A stretch of 64,000 nt of DNA. Source: Thuidium tamariscinum. Taxonomy: Eukaryota > Streptophyta > Bryopsida > Hypnales > Thuidiaceae. This document shows, in pieces, positions 1 to 10,700 of the stretch; position 1 is the stretch's first letter; each line of letters starts with the position of its first letter. Below the pieces are notes generated by a model. That model was given only the letters and a program-made list of their open reading frames with translations, made no database searches and had not been told where the DNA came from. The stretch lies in NCBI GenBank assembly GCA_947034885.2, contig OX344749.2:12477501-12541500 (forward strand). The letters are read 5' to 3'. The position numbers and the translations under genes are program-made.

Positions 1-625
1 TGATTCCTTTGTCTTGGTTGTACGTTAAGTTTCTTCTCGAGCATCTTAATAACTTCAAATAGCACTTAGCGTCATGTAGCTTCGTAGGCAAAGCCTATGG
101 AAAGAGAGTTCAAGGCTCTGGCACCTGATTCTCATAGAAAGATTCGTTGATTTTGTCCGAATTCTCTCCAAATGCTCTGTGTGGTGGCGTGTTGATGGTG
201 GGAATTCAAGACGAGTGTAAACCCCCGAGTGCCCAATTTCCATTTCTAAAGAAGTTGAAAATGTGAAAGAAATTGTTCTGGAAACTTCAAGATAAGGAAC
301 AAAATACATGTTTCTAGAAAAAAACATCATGTTTTTTTACGATTGACTTACGGTTTGAAAGTTATCATGATCGATTATCATTTTTCGCAATGGAATTTAG
401 ATTTTTAGCTTGAGAATTTAGGGTTTCAATGGAGTTGCCAAAGAATGTTACATTGCACAGTACGAACTTCTTGGTGATTGGCGTCAAAGAGAGGATTAGT
501 TGTGCTCTCTGAGCATTGTCGTTTTGATGCGTGTGTCCCAGAGCTAGGAAAATTGGGGTCTGCTGAAATGAGGACGGCTGGAACTGAATTACATAGCCTT
601 TGTGTGAACGGACGATGATTTTCAG
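1..625. other. Non-coding left edge of window
   Basis: No convincing coding exon was found here. Reading frames in this stretch are short and lack splice context. The segment ends at a good splice acceptor (pyrimidine-rich stretch then ttttcag, ending at 625), so it probably includes an intron of the gene whose exon follows. Upstream exons may lie outside the window. Confidence 0.3.
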
Positions 626-967
626 GAACTACAACAAGTTTCCGTGGATCAGCTTGTGGAGCTTGTCACAAATTGTGGCGTTGTCATAGTGGGAAACCCT
701 AAACTTTCGAATGAGCTCAAGAATCGCGGATTGGTGATGAGTGAGGATGGTAAAGGTGGCATATTTGTTCTGCGCAAAGCCCAACAAGAGACAGAAGGAA
801 ATGGTATCAAGAGAACGCAGAGCCTGGTGGTGGATGCATATTCACCTTACAGTCCCAAAGCATCTCTAAGGCCCCATCCATTCGCAGAGGACCTTGCAAG
901 ACATGGTATTCCCCGAAAACCTCCAGCTCATACTGTATATAAAGAGTTGAGTTCTAGAAAAAACTGA
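626..967 (+). CDS. Unrecognised protein, probable last coding exon
   Basis: An open frame runs from a splice acceptor (ttttcag, ending at 625) to a TGA at 965-967, about 113 residues beginning ELQQVSVDQLVELV. It has no ATG near its start, which fits an internal or terminal exon rather than a whole gene. The first part looks like mixed helix and strand with a hydrophobic segment (GVVIVGNPKL), and the C-terminal part is basic and proline-rich, ending KELSSRKN. A loose resemblance of VGNPKL to a motif in SF1 RNA helicases is not supported by the following residues. I do not recognise the family. The remaining exons would lie to the left, possibly outside the window. Confidence 0.4.
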   Translation, partial: ELQQVSVDQLVELVTNCGVVIVGNPKLSNELKNRGLVMSEDGKGGIFVLRKAQQETEGNGIKRTQSLVVDAYSPYSPKASLRPHPFAEDLARHGIPRKPPAHTVYKELSSRKN

Positions 968-1339
968 GAAATGGTGGGTTTCAGGTCTGGCCATTGAATG
1001 GAATTCTGCATATTTTCTGGAAACTCTTTTCTACAAAATTGCTGAACATATGGGTAATCGCATTGCATTGCATTGATTGTCACTGATTAGACCTTGCTTG
1101 AGGGAGCATTAGCTATTCCTCTTGTTGATCAAGTGCTGTATAGCATGATAGCCACCACTTGGGGACCTAAGAGTTCCTTAGTTAGAGAATGTTATGATTG
1201 ACAAGTTCGTCCAGAATTTGTTTTTGTTTACTTGATTGGTTGTAAAGTGCTGCCAGCGTGTGGAGATAGCTAGGCTTGAGTTTCCTTGTACTCTGAAAAA
1301 TAGGGTTTCTGAAATTGTTTTTGTGAATGTGGGTTGCAG

Positions 1340-1481
1340 CTCGAGTCTCTGCTCCACAACAAATCATAATACAGTCTCCTTCGGAACCCGAATTCCTGAG
1401 AACTGCTGATGATTTCATTACTCTCGGGAGTGTTGATCAGGAGGTTTACGCTGATGTTCGTCTGCGTGCGGCGTATTCAAG
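1340..1481 (+). CDS. Possible coding exon, unrecognised
   Basis: An open stretch of about 47 codons is bounded by a plausible acceptor (gggttgcag, ending at 1339) and a donor (caag|gtacag at 1481/1482). The frame reads RVSAPQQIIIQSPSEPEF and continues with several acidic residues. If the donor is not used, the frame stays open to a TAG at 1540-1542. It may belong to the same transcription unit as the exon at 626-967 or the one at 2279-2994, but the phases do not join cleanly to the coding frame of the latter. No family was recognised. Confidence 0.22.
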
Positions 1482-1542
1482 GTACAGGTCTTTCAATGGT
1501 GGTAGTCCCAAGAGAAATCCCAGTCTCAAATATTTGCACTAG

Positions 1543-2278
1543 AAGAGATGAAGAATGAGAAGTGAAACATGCCAAACGTGAATATGAAAATTCGTTCTCA
1601 CATTGCCTTGTTCCCTCCTCTTACTTCACATCGCCTCATTTTCCAGAATGTGGAGATTTATTTTCAATCTCACAGTCAAGGCAAAGTTCAAGATTTGTCC
1701 TGAGACTCCCACACGACTAGTGCCATGTTCACATGACTATGAAATACTGTGATCAGGTCGAGGATACTATTTCCTTAAAACATCGAAAGTTGAATTTCTA
1801 GAAGATGTCCAGGACAGAGTTGTGGAGAGATCTACGAGTGCAAAAGTCAGATCCGTAAAGATCAATTTTTTATCACAGGACATGGATTTCGTATGCGGTT
1901 TCAAAGTGGGAGGTTGTACTCCATTATAATTGACAGTACACAAACCCATTTCCATTCAAAGACGAGTGACCATTTCCATTTAACCCAGTCAAGCTCACGC
2001 CACTTATTTATAAGTCCAATTGCAACCAAATGTAGAGATAAATAAGTTGTCGGTAGCAGGGGGTCGGTAAAGGACATGCAGTCACGTATTTAACGGTTTC
2101 AGTATCTTCTCCTTACCTTACTAAATCAACGAGAAACTCCTTGGAATTTATTTAAAGCATGCAAACTTCACTTTGGAATTACGCTGAGATGACCTAATTG
2201 TGAAACGACCTAATCAACCGTGAACCCCAGCTGCCTCATCAGTGCATTGATCTATTTGCCGGTAACGCAGACTTGCAG
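1543..2278. other. Non-coding interval
   Basis: No coding exon is supported here. The interval has ordinary composition and ends at an acceptor-like cttgcag at 2278. It could be an intron or the gap between two small genes. Confidence 0.3.
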
Positions 2279-2994
2279 GATCTCCTCGTCTGGAGCTTCA
2301 CCTGATGCTGGAAGAGGTTCAATTCGGCGTGACCCACAGCTTCAACACCGCCAACACGCGCGGCCACTTCGTGTACAGCATCGAAATCAAGGTGTTCCCC
2401 TCGGAGAAATGGGCTCATCACTGCACCCAGACCTCCGCCCTGCCTTCCGAAACCTACAACTTACAGCGACACGCCTCTCTGGGAGTCAACGAGAGTATTT
2501 CGTTGCTTTCCTCACCCTCACTCACTGACGAAATCGGTACCCATTCTGCACAAGCTTTGAACGATACTCATAGCGTGGTGAAGCACAGATGGTTGCCTGC
2601 AACATTTGACCCCAAGTGCGTGGAGAAAGCCGTGGAGTGGGCGTGGAAGATGAGCACCTGGGCAGACGGGCAACCATTTCGTGAAGAGAATCCAACGACT
2701 TCCGATGCAGAGCTTCCGGAGCTTCCGTTTGCTAATCCGGAAGTCGTCCGCTTCAAGAATTTGGAAGACATCAACGAGGCGACATGGGAGGTGCCCACTG
2801 AGGTGCTGAAAGAGCTCCATGGCCGACTCGACTGGAGCTTTGAGATCAAGATGTTCACGGCGTGTCTGCAGCAGAAGAAGCTCCTGGTGGGAAAGGATGT
2901 GGTCACGTACAGGAAGAAGGTGGAGCGAGTGGCGTCAAAGTTTACGGGCAAGACGTCCCGAAGTAACGCTCTTATCATTCCTCATCCTTCATGA
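2279..2994 (+). CDS. Unrecognised protein, probable 3' coding exon
   Basis: The open frame runs from an acceptor (gacttgcag, ending at 2278) to TGA at 2992-2994. The first in-frame ATG is at 2305, giving 229 residues; with the acceptor the exon adds about 8 more. Composition is GC-rich with G or C in third codon positions, like the two firm genes here and unlike the surrounding AT-rich DNA. The N-terminal part is rich in aromatic and beta-type residues (HFVYSIEIKVFPSEKW). The C-terminal part has charged helices, the last reading KKVERVASKF. It contains no signal peptide or membrane segment. A second frame is open over 2220-2528 but its arginine- and glutamine-rich translation looks like a shadow. 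I do not recognise the family. Confidence 0.5.
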
Positions 2995-3488
2995 TCGATC
3001 TGTCCTCTAAGACCTAATTCAGATCTTTCCATATCTTTCGGGTCTCTTAGTACAGATTTGGCCTCTTTAATTTAAGTATATGAGTAGTGGCATCGGTCGA
3101 GGACTGCAGTGAAGCTACGAGCTCTGAGGCGGCCGGATTGATCAGCCGGGGCATTGTAAATGGACATTCGATTTGAGCACGCAGTGTCTGGATCGACTCT
3201 ACAGTATTTGCATTGACAGGGGTTTAAATTTGCTCTGCGTAACGAACGGCTTGTTGCTAGTTGCCGTGGATTGTTCAGTTGTTTCGATGACGGTGAAGAC
3301 TAGCTTTACGAAACAGATAGAGACCGCTTTACTTACGCGGAGCATGTACAGTACAGCACAATCGGCTGAGTGTAAACAATTCACCTTGTACAACCAACCA
3401 GAAAGACTGGGTTCATTTTCCTCCTTACATGTTTCCTTCATCGTGTAACAGCACACTGCATCTGTCACCTTAAGCATTTTAACTAGTA
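2995..3488. other. Non-coding interval
   Basis: This is probably the 3' untranslated region and flank of the preceding exon. Short frames on both strands lack splice context or recognisable domains. The interval ends at the TA target of the Stowaway element. Confidence 0.3.
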
Positions 3489-3747
3489 CTCCCTCCGTCC
3501 TCAAATGATTGTCCACGATTTTGTTGGTGTTTTTTTTAGCCAATTTCACAGCACGATCATTGATTATTTTGTGAAAAACATAATTAAGAAAGGTTCCAAA
3601 TTCTATATCACTAAAATCAAAGAAGAACATTGCATGTGTTCATTGCAACCTGAAAAAAATTAGTCACAAGGAAGGATTTTTTTTGCCTACTCAAAACAAC
3701 CTTAAAAAACTTGGCATTCAAAATGGACAATTGTTTCAGGGATGGAG
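3489..3747. mobile_element. Stowaway-type MITE (Tc1/mariner superfamily)
   Basis: The element is 259 bp. The left end reads CTCCCTCCGTCC, the hallmark of plant Stowaway elements. The right end is its imperfect inverted copy (ATGGACAATTGTTTCAGGGA followed by TGGAG). The two arms match over about 28 bases, including TTGTCCA. A TA dinucleotide flanks each end (3487-3488 and 3748-3749), the expected target duplication. There is no transposase frame, so it is non-autonomous. The interior is AT-rich. Confidence 0.92.
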
Positions 3748-4644
3748 TATGTAGGAGTGTGGTTTTTGGGAGAAGTATGAGGCTGTGGAGCTAGAGATCT
3801 TGCAGTATCTGTGTAATTGAGATCTAATTTTTTTATCACTGTGAATAAATTTCTTTTGCAATCTCAAAGTGGGAGGTTATAGACCACTACCGGACTACCG
3901 GTACAATTGACAGAAAATAACGTTCCGTGTTTCCACTAAGCTGTAGACAAATTACCCAAGTCATGCTCTCAGCACGTGCTAATAAGTCCAGCCAGGCAAG
4001 TTTATGAATACGGAGTTGGTGGTGGTGATAAAGATTAGTAGACTCAGGAGATTAGGTCTCTAGTGTAGCGGAATTAGGTTCTTCGGTCCCTAGCCAACGA
4101 TTACTATCCTGTACCTTATCAACTGAAGGTAGAATTACCCTTGTGACCTTGTCAAAGATGTACAAAGGATTTGCATTCTCGGACGTTTCGAATTTGGCAT
4201 TCGCCACGAAGATTCCAAGGAAAGTACAGTACAGTACTGAACAATAACCATCGAATTAAAGAACCTCATGTGCAATCTCGAGTTTTGGGGTCGCCGCTCT
4301 TCGGCTCTTGATCGATGCGTCACAGGAATTAAACCTAATTTAACTTTTGGACAGCCAAGCAGTGACTGGCATGGGGACAGAACAGCTGAGGAAGCAGAAA
4401 TTTTCAGCTGTTTTCCAGTGCAAATAAAACTGTCCAGACATCGAAATATCATTGATCCCTTTCCGATCGACTTTTAATTTCAAGCTCAAAAATGTTCTTC
4501 GTTACATGCACCTGGAGTTGCCACTTGCAACGAAAGCTTCTTGGACACTGCAGGGCGGGGTCGATTCTGAGTGCATATACTGTACTGCACTTACCTAGCT
4601 AGTGCCGTAATGCATGGTCCGCCAAAAATTACTGTAAGGTGGCT
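3748..4644. other. Non-coding interval
   Basis: No gene is supported here. The stretch is of mixed composition with only short, unsupported reading frames and no clear repeat partner elsewhere in the window. Confidence 0.3.
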
Positions 4645-4845
4645 CGAGTCTATAGTAGTGCAACGAGCCGATTGCGGAGGGGCAGCCAAGGGTGAAAGTA
4701 AAAAAAGGATCCCCTATTTTGCGCCGTGCTAATTTTATTGTTAACACCTCTGACCTCTCCTCTGCTAGCTAATTTGGGGTCTCTGATTGCAATTATGAAC
4801 TCAGAATTTGCAAACTTCATCGTGCGTTGCACGTAGAAAGTTCCT
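4645..4845 (+). repeat. Family H repeat, copy A (subfamily with 23.5 kb copy)
   Basis: This copy shares the family H core: a segment like CCCTATTTTG(T/C)GC, then CTAATTTGGGG, then TCTCTGATTGCAA and a tail near GAATTTGCAAACTTCAT. It is closest to the copy at 23525-23705, with which it also shares a leader resembling CTATAGTAGTGCAAC. It is more diverged than the other copies, and its ends and target duplication are not clear. Confidence 0.55.
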
Positions 4846-7758
4846 GTAAGTGTCTTCAGAAGGCGGTGACTGCCCAAAGTCAAACCCTCCTCCTCTCCGT
4901 CCAGCTCAATCAAGACTGTTGCAGACTTGCAGTTGTGCACCCAGTTGTCCCTGAAAACCGGCATTCATCCCTGTGCACCATCACCACTCGCCTGGCAAAA
5001 CACTGTGGTGATTTGACTGGAAAAATGCCAAGCCGTCGGGTGGAAATGCGCGTCCCACTCATAGTCTCTCAAGGGCGCGAGTTTGAGTGAACTGGGACAT
5101 TAAAAAAAATTTTAAATGCCGGAGTTGGAGGCTTCTGAAATGGTTCGGCTTCTCAGCTTGTGCGATTTCATTAGAGGAGGTGAAAAAGCCTTTGCCACCC
5201 AAAATTGCGGAAAGGCACTTTCCCTATGTCGTAAGCTGTTCTACAGGCCGCGAACAGGCTGGAAGGTGGCTGGCAAAATGGCCCCAATTTGCCAGCCGAC
5301 TCACGTTTGCAGGCCGATCAAACAAGCCAGCCATCCAAAATGCAGCGCGAGCGGGCCGGTAAGCCTCCTGCAGATTCCCCGAACGCAGCGCGGCAGTTGG
5401 AGTTGACTTCACTCCAGCGTGACTGATAGTTTGGACGGCCACTGTTCCGAGTGCCGACTCCAGTTGACAATGCCGTGTGACCCACGAAGGGTGGGGTCCA
5501 AAATTCCAAATGTCAATAACGCCCTGTGCGGGGAGACGGGTGCTGTACTGTAACTTAATGGTAGAAGAACAAGTGTCTCTAACCGGTTTTAGACAAGGTG
5601 TGGTTTCGAGGGGCCCACCATGCTGACCGATGAGTCAATGACCAATTCTTTTCTGAGAGTTCCCATCGAATTCGGGGGAACTATGTACTGTACCCCTGAG
5701 GCCGGAGGTCCGTCCGTACTCTCCCCAGGACCTTCGTCCCCGAAACGCGTGCTGCGGCGCGTCCGATGGCCTGACCGCCGGTGTCAACCAACGAAGAGCC
5801 AACAAGCAACTTCGCCTGTCTGGCTTCCAGCACCCTCGGTGAATTCTCACTGCCGCTAACTAAGTCCACGACCTCCGCGTCCATCACGCGGGCGTCTCTT
5901 CGAGCGTCAGGGTACTGCGGTGAATGATGAATGGTTCACGCAGCTCTTCGATTTCATTTTGCCCGGATAATGAACTGAAGGTACCGACTCCAATGGAATG
6001 GTAAATTCCTGTCTTCCTGATCCTTCATCTGCCTGGCTGGCTGGACTCCTCTCTTGGGCTCGGTCAGACCTGGTGAGCTTGCGATCCGCTGGGAGCTAGC
6101 TCATTGTATCGAAGCATCTCGTTCGAATTCCCTTGGACTTCAAGTTCATTCATATATTGGTTGCCAGGTTTGTTGGGTCCTATGGTTGCTAACTTACACG
6201 AGAGGACGGCAGCTTGCTCGCGGATCTGGATCGTACGCGTGGCTGCGAGGGGTTTAACGGTAGTTCAGGTGAGGTTTGGGGGACTGGTGGAGAGGATGAG
6301 TCTAGGGTTGTTGGGGAAATGGACAGGGTGGAGAGGAAACTCAATCTTTAGAAAGTAGTGGGGGCGAAGTGTCGATTCAGTCGGAGCGTTTGGGGAAACT
6401 TGAGCTAGGTGGCTATGGCTGTGGGAGTGGGAAATGTCGGTCCGGAATGCGAGATATTGCTGCGGCTGTGTCTTTCGCGGGAGGCTTTGGAAAGTACCGC
6501 TGCAGGGATAACGTCTTTCTGAATTTTGTCATGACTGAATTGTGGCCTGTTGTCTGGGGGAGTTTTTGGCATTATGATTTCGGATAGTCTAGACAGGGCA
6601 ACGGGTCGACTGAAATTCTCATGCGCCATGGGACCGGTGTTTGTGTTGTACCCTTCTTCAACCAAACAGCCTTTGAGTGGCCGGCTTCAATGGGGACACT
6701 CTTGTCCTTAGTGAATCAGGTTTATAGATTTGGGTAGTTTTGTCTTTTTTCACGATTTTGTAGTCTTGCGAGCTACGGTGGACTGGCAGGTGAGTCCCTC
6801 CGAAATTTGTCTGCCAAGCCACTTCCACGGCGAAGCTGAAATGTGTTATGCCAGCTCGATACTGTCAGCACGACGGGCGGCAATGCGGCATAGCACACTG
6901 ACAGCCTCGGATCTTACTCACTGTAGGATTGATTGCATATGAGATGAAGAGGTGCTGAAACCATGGCTTGTGGTTTGGTGTACCTGTATAAGAGGACTTT
7001 CTAGCTGGACGGTGTTGTCCTTCACCGGGTCGTGTTCAAGTGTTACACTGCTTGGAGTCCAAGTTTTAGGTTTGACTCATTGTTGTCCATGGCAACTTCC
7101 ACTTTTCTAAGCTAACTTAGAGAGTGGCGACGTACATTTACGGCATAAAGATGGACCAGTTGCTTAGTCTACCATAGAATCCCAGCGTCCTGCATTCCGG
7201 CAAACAGGGTTAAGGTTTTGTCTTCAGGACCGCGCGCCTGACATTGAAGCTAGCTGCTTTTCACTGGTTAACAATTCGTCTTAGGTGAATTGTAAGTCGC
7301 TCTTTTCAGAACTTGCTCTAATCCAACTGTGTCCGTTTGATCAATTTTTTCTTACAGTAGTCAAGACAGATCAACAACAGCGAAAAAAAATTTGCCCACC
7401 TTATGTAGAAAGCTCCCTCCATCAGAATCACCCAATACCGAAGATTGTGCGCACCGCCCAGCCAGCATTCCCCAATTCTTGTTTTTCCTGAAGGTCGTGA
7501 CTCTCAATAGTAGTCCGATGGTCCTTGCAGAATCTCATCAAGTCATACCAGGAAGCTCGTGCAACGCTGCCATTTCTTCATGCTCACACAATTCCTTGAA
7601 ACGTCGATCCCACACTGAGGAGGAAGACGAAGACGAGGACGAAGCAGCAGCACCTTCATTCTGCACGTTCTCCAATCAAGTTTACGTATTTACTTACATA
7701 CATGGTTTAGCGTTTTAGGGCTCCCGTATCCTTCACCCACGCCTGTGCCTACCCCTGG
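4846..7758. other. GC-richer region upstream of the O-fucosyltransferase gene
   Basis: Roughly 5.1-6.5 kb is richer in GC than the repeats to the right and has many overlapping short frames on both strands. This is what an unmethylated 5' region with leader exons often looks like. No frame shows a recognisable domain. Good donor-like sites occur at 6789 (ggcag|gtgagt) and acceptor-like sites near 7356 and 7529, so an intron in the 5' untranslated leader of the downstream gene is possible. The promoter probably lies somewhere in this interval but no TATA box could be chosen with confidence. Confidence 0.35.
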
Positions 7759-10700
7759 GTGTGTACGGATCCTTTCAGCACGCCGGTCTTGGACGACGAG
7801 ATGGGCTCCTTACGGGGTTCTCCTCCTGCCGATACCGTGGCCGGCACCCGGGACTACGCGGAGGTGGTGATGAGCCCCCGCGTGGGTGGAGGCGTGTCGC
7901 ACAACCCGTTCCACCCCATGAGCCGCAGGTCGCTCTCCCAGAAGCGCATGGGCGTTTCCGTCTCCGACTCGTCCAGCCTCTTGTTCAAGCTGCTCAAGGG
8001 GGGAGAACAAGACGCCGCCTCCTACCCTCAAGATGCGCTCCCCCGCGACGGAAATAGTGCGAAAGGGCACAAGTCGAGGTTTTCCGACTTGGAAACCGAC
8101 GTCGAGTCCAAGTTCTCATGCTGGACCAGTGTGCTCTTCTTCCCCTCTGCCAAGCGGAACTGGCGGCACACGGCTTTCTTCCTCTGTACACTCCTGGTTG
8201 TCACCGTCATGCTGCTCAAAATTATGTACCTCGGGGTGTACACAGTGAAGGATCAAGCGTCGCAAAACTCGCAGGTAATCTTTTGGCGTTGATCAATGTG
8301 GGTGGGAAGTTAATTGGTGTCACTCGTCTCCTTGATAATTTTGGATGAGCTCTTCTGCTAAACTGGGAACGTGTTGGACATATAATGTGAGGATGGGTTT
8401 TTTGCAAGGGTTAGGATATATTGCTCTTGAGAGATTGAGAATGGATCAATTATTGGGTACAGTAAGGTAGAGTCTACATCAACCATAGAGTGCGTTAGAG
8501 GCTCCATTGACCACATGTGAGCTTTGATTTTGGCTAAGTGTGCAAATACTTCATCTTTGGACATTTATTTTTTTGCAATTGATTTTTAGCGTATCACAAA
8601 CTGAATGTGCGATAATGAAATGGTGCAAGGTTCTAGATTGTTGGAGGAAAAGGTTCAAGGATCACCTGTATGGTGAATGGAACCTCTCCCTTACTGTATG
8701 TTCAATGGAGACTTTACATTACGTTGAGCAGATTGAGATAGATGTAGAATCGGGAACCTCCGCTACAAAATGTCTCTGACAGAGGCATCTTGAGTAGGAG
8801 TCATTACGGTTGCCTGAGTATACTGTGTGTGTGTGTGTGTGTGTGTGTGGGTTCCCGATTCTACATTCTACCCGGGCAGATTTTGGTGCAATGCTAGACT
8901 TTTTATTTGTTTATTTAGTGTTATTTGTGAATTTCTTTTGGTGGTGAATAGTTGAGAGTCGGTGCTGGTCATCTTGGTCTGAGATCAATTATGCTCTTGC
9001 TTGAGCAGTACCAAGGAGAAGAAATTCTGTTTGAATCAGAACTCGCCGTTGCCGATGACAGCATGCTTGATGAATCGTCGATTCTGAAGGTGCAGCGCAT
9101 GCAGCACCAACGGGATCATCGAAAGGTGAAGATTTTGATATATTGCCGTGAGCACCATTCTTGCATTGGAAGCGGTGGTTTTTGACGAGTTGAAGAGGCT
9201 TGACCTAATTTTGTTTGTCGTTTCTTGTGTGACAGAGACATGCTTTGGATTGGCCTTCTGAGTTCTGGCAGAAGCCGGAGAGCCAGAAGTACGGGCAGTG
9301 TATTGATCGTCTGAAGAATTCAGAAGGTAAGTCGATTATTTTGGGGTTGAGGCTTGTCTTTTGTGTTCGGATTTTGAAGCCCAGGTGTATCTTGGGAGGG
9401 GTAAAAAAATCGGCAGGTGGTATTTGCTAGATGAGTTTGTATTGCTTCGTGGGAATGAGGAACAGGAGTTGTTAACCTCTAAGTGTCCAAACCCAAAACC
9501 AAAAGGCCTAAAATAGGAACTCGTAGTTGATTTATAGTACCAATTGAATCATATTTTTAATGTCCAAAAACGTAGGGTATGATTTCTTCTTCTACTGTTA
9601 AATTGTTCAACCTTTCACGAAAGCTCCTTAGTGATTTATTTCAGAGGACGGTAGCGACCACTTTTTGACCATTTGGGCACTTGGGGTTTGCTACTAGCAT
9701 GAAGATATTTTTTATTCTCTGTTCGGAAAACTCATTAACGGATTTTTGTATATAGAACCTGGTTTAGCGACGAGTGGCTACCTCCTTGTGAATGCGAACG
9801 GCGGTTTGAACCAGATGCGAGCAGGGGTGAGCATCAAATCAAACTCACTTTCTGTTTTTAATAAGAAAAAACCCATTTCATTCTGAGCTGCACTTACTTC
9901 AATTCTTTTCTTTCCAATTTCGAGTTGCTATTAATCATTATAGCTATTTGTGTGCAGATATGTGACATGGTGGCAGTTGCAAAACTGATGAAAGCTACTC
10001 TTGTCGTCCCCAAACTCGATCACAGCTCGTTCTGGGCAGATCCAAGGTTAGCCCACATTGTCCTATCAGAGTAGCACTGCATGTTGCAATTTGGCTGAAT
10101 TTTAGTGCGCTTTTGAGCTGCCAAGACATACCTTCATCGATGGCTACTCAAGAGAACTCAGTGAAGAGTAGGGAAGTAACGGGGAGTTTCTTTTCCTTGC
10201 AGTGAATTCAAGGACATCTTTGACTTGAAATACTTCATTGAATCACTCCAAGAAGATGTGAAGATTGTGGAGGCTTTACCTCGGCATCTAACCGGCATTA
10301 AACCCCTTGCCAAAGCACCCATCTCTTGGTCGAAGGTGATTTTCTCTCAATGGTAGTTACTGTATGTGTCTGCAGTAGTTGATGTCAGGCTACAAATTCC
10401 TTAAGTTCGAAAACTGATTCCTGGTGCCTGAATTTTTTTTTAAAAGTCCACTTCGGAGTTTCATAGTCGAACATAGCAACCTCTCAAAACACCTTTATAC
10501 TGTTCAAGAATGCAGTCACGTTTGGTCACTTAAGCAATCGGGGGAATCAATTGTAAAAGAAGTGTTTCTTTGTGGCAACTATGAACGTTCCTCTTTGTCA
10601 ATCACTATGAAACAGGCACCTTACTATGAGAACGAGTTGCGGCCCCTACTTGAGGAGAGCAAGGTCATGTACTTCACTCACGCTGATTCAAGGTTGGCAA

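Noticed and set aside
626-967. Possible UPF1-like RNA helicase C-terminus
   Set aside because: Only a short VGNPK-type phrase fits; neighbouring residues and the rest of the exon do not match the helicase motifs.
5620-5887. Overlapping frames of 68-79 codons on both strands
   Set aside because: Open frames on both strands in a GC-rich stretch are expected by chance; no domain, start context or splice structure supports a gene.
7761-8248. Alternative frames overlapping exon 1 of the O-fucosyltransferase gene
   Set aside because: They are shadows of the GC-rich first exon; only the chosen frame continues into the conserved domain.
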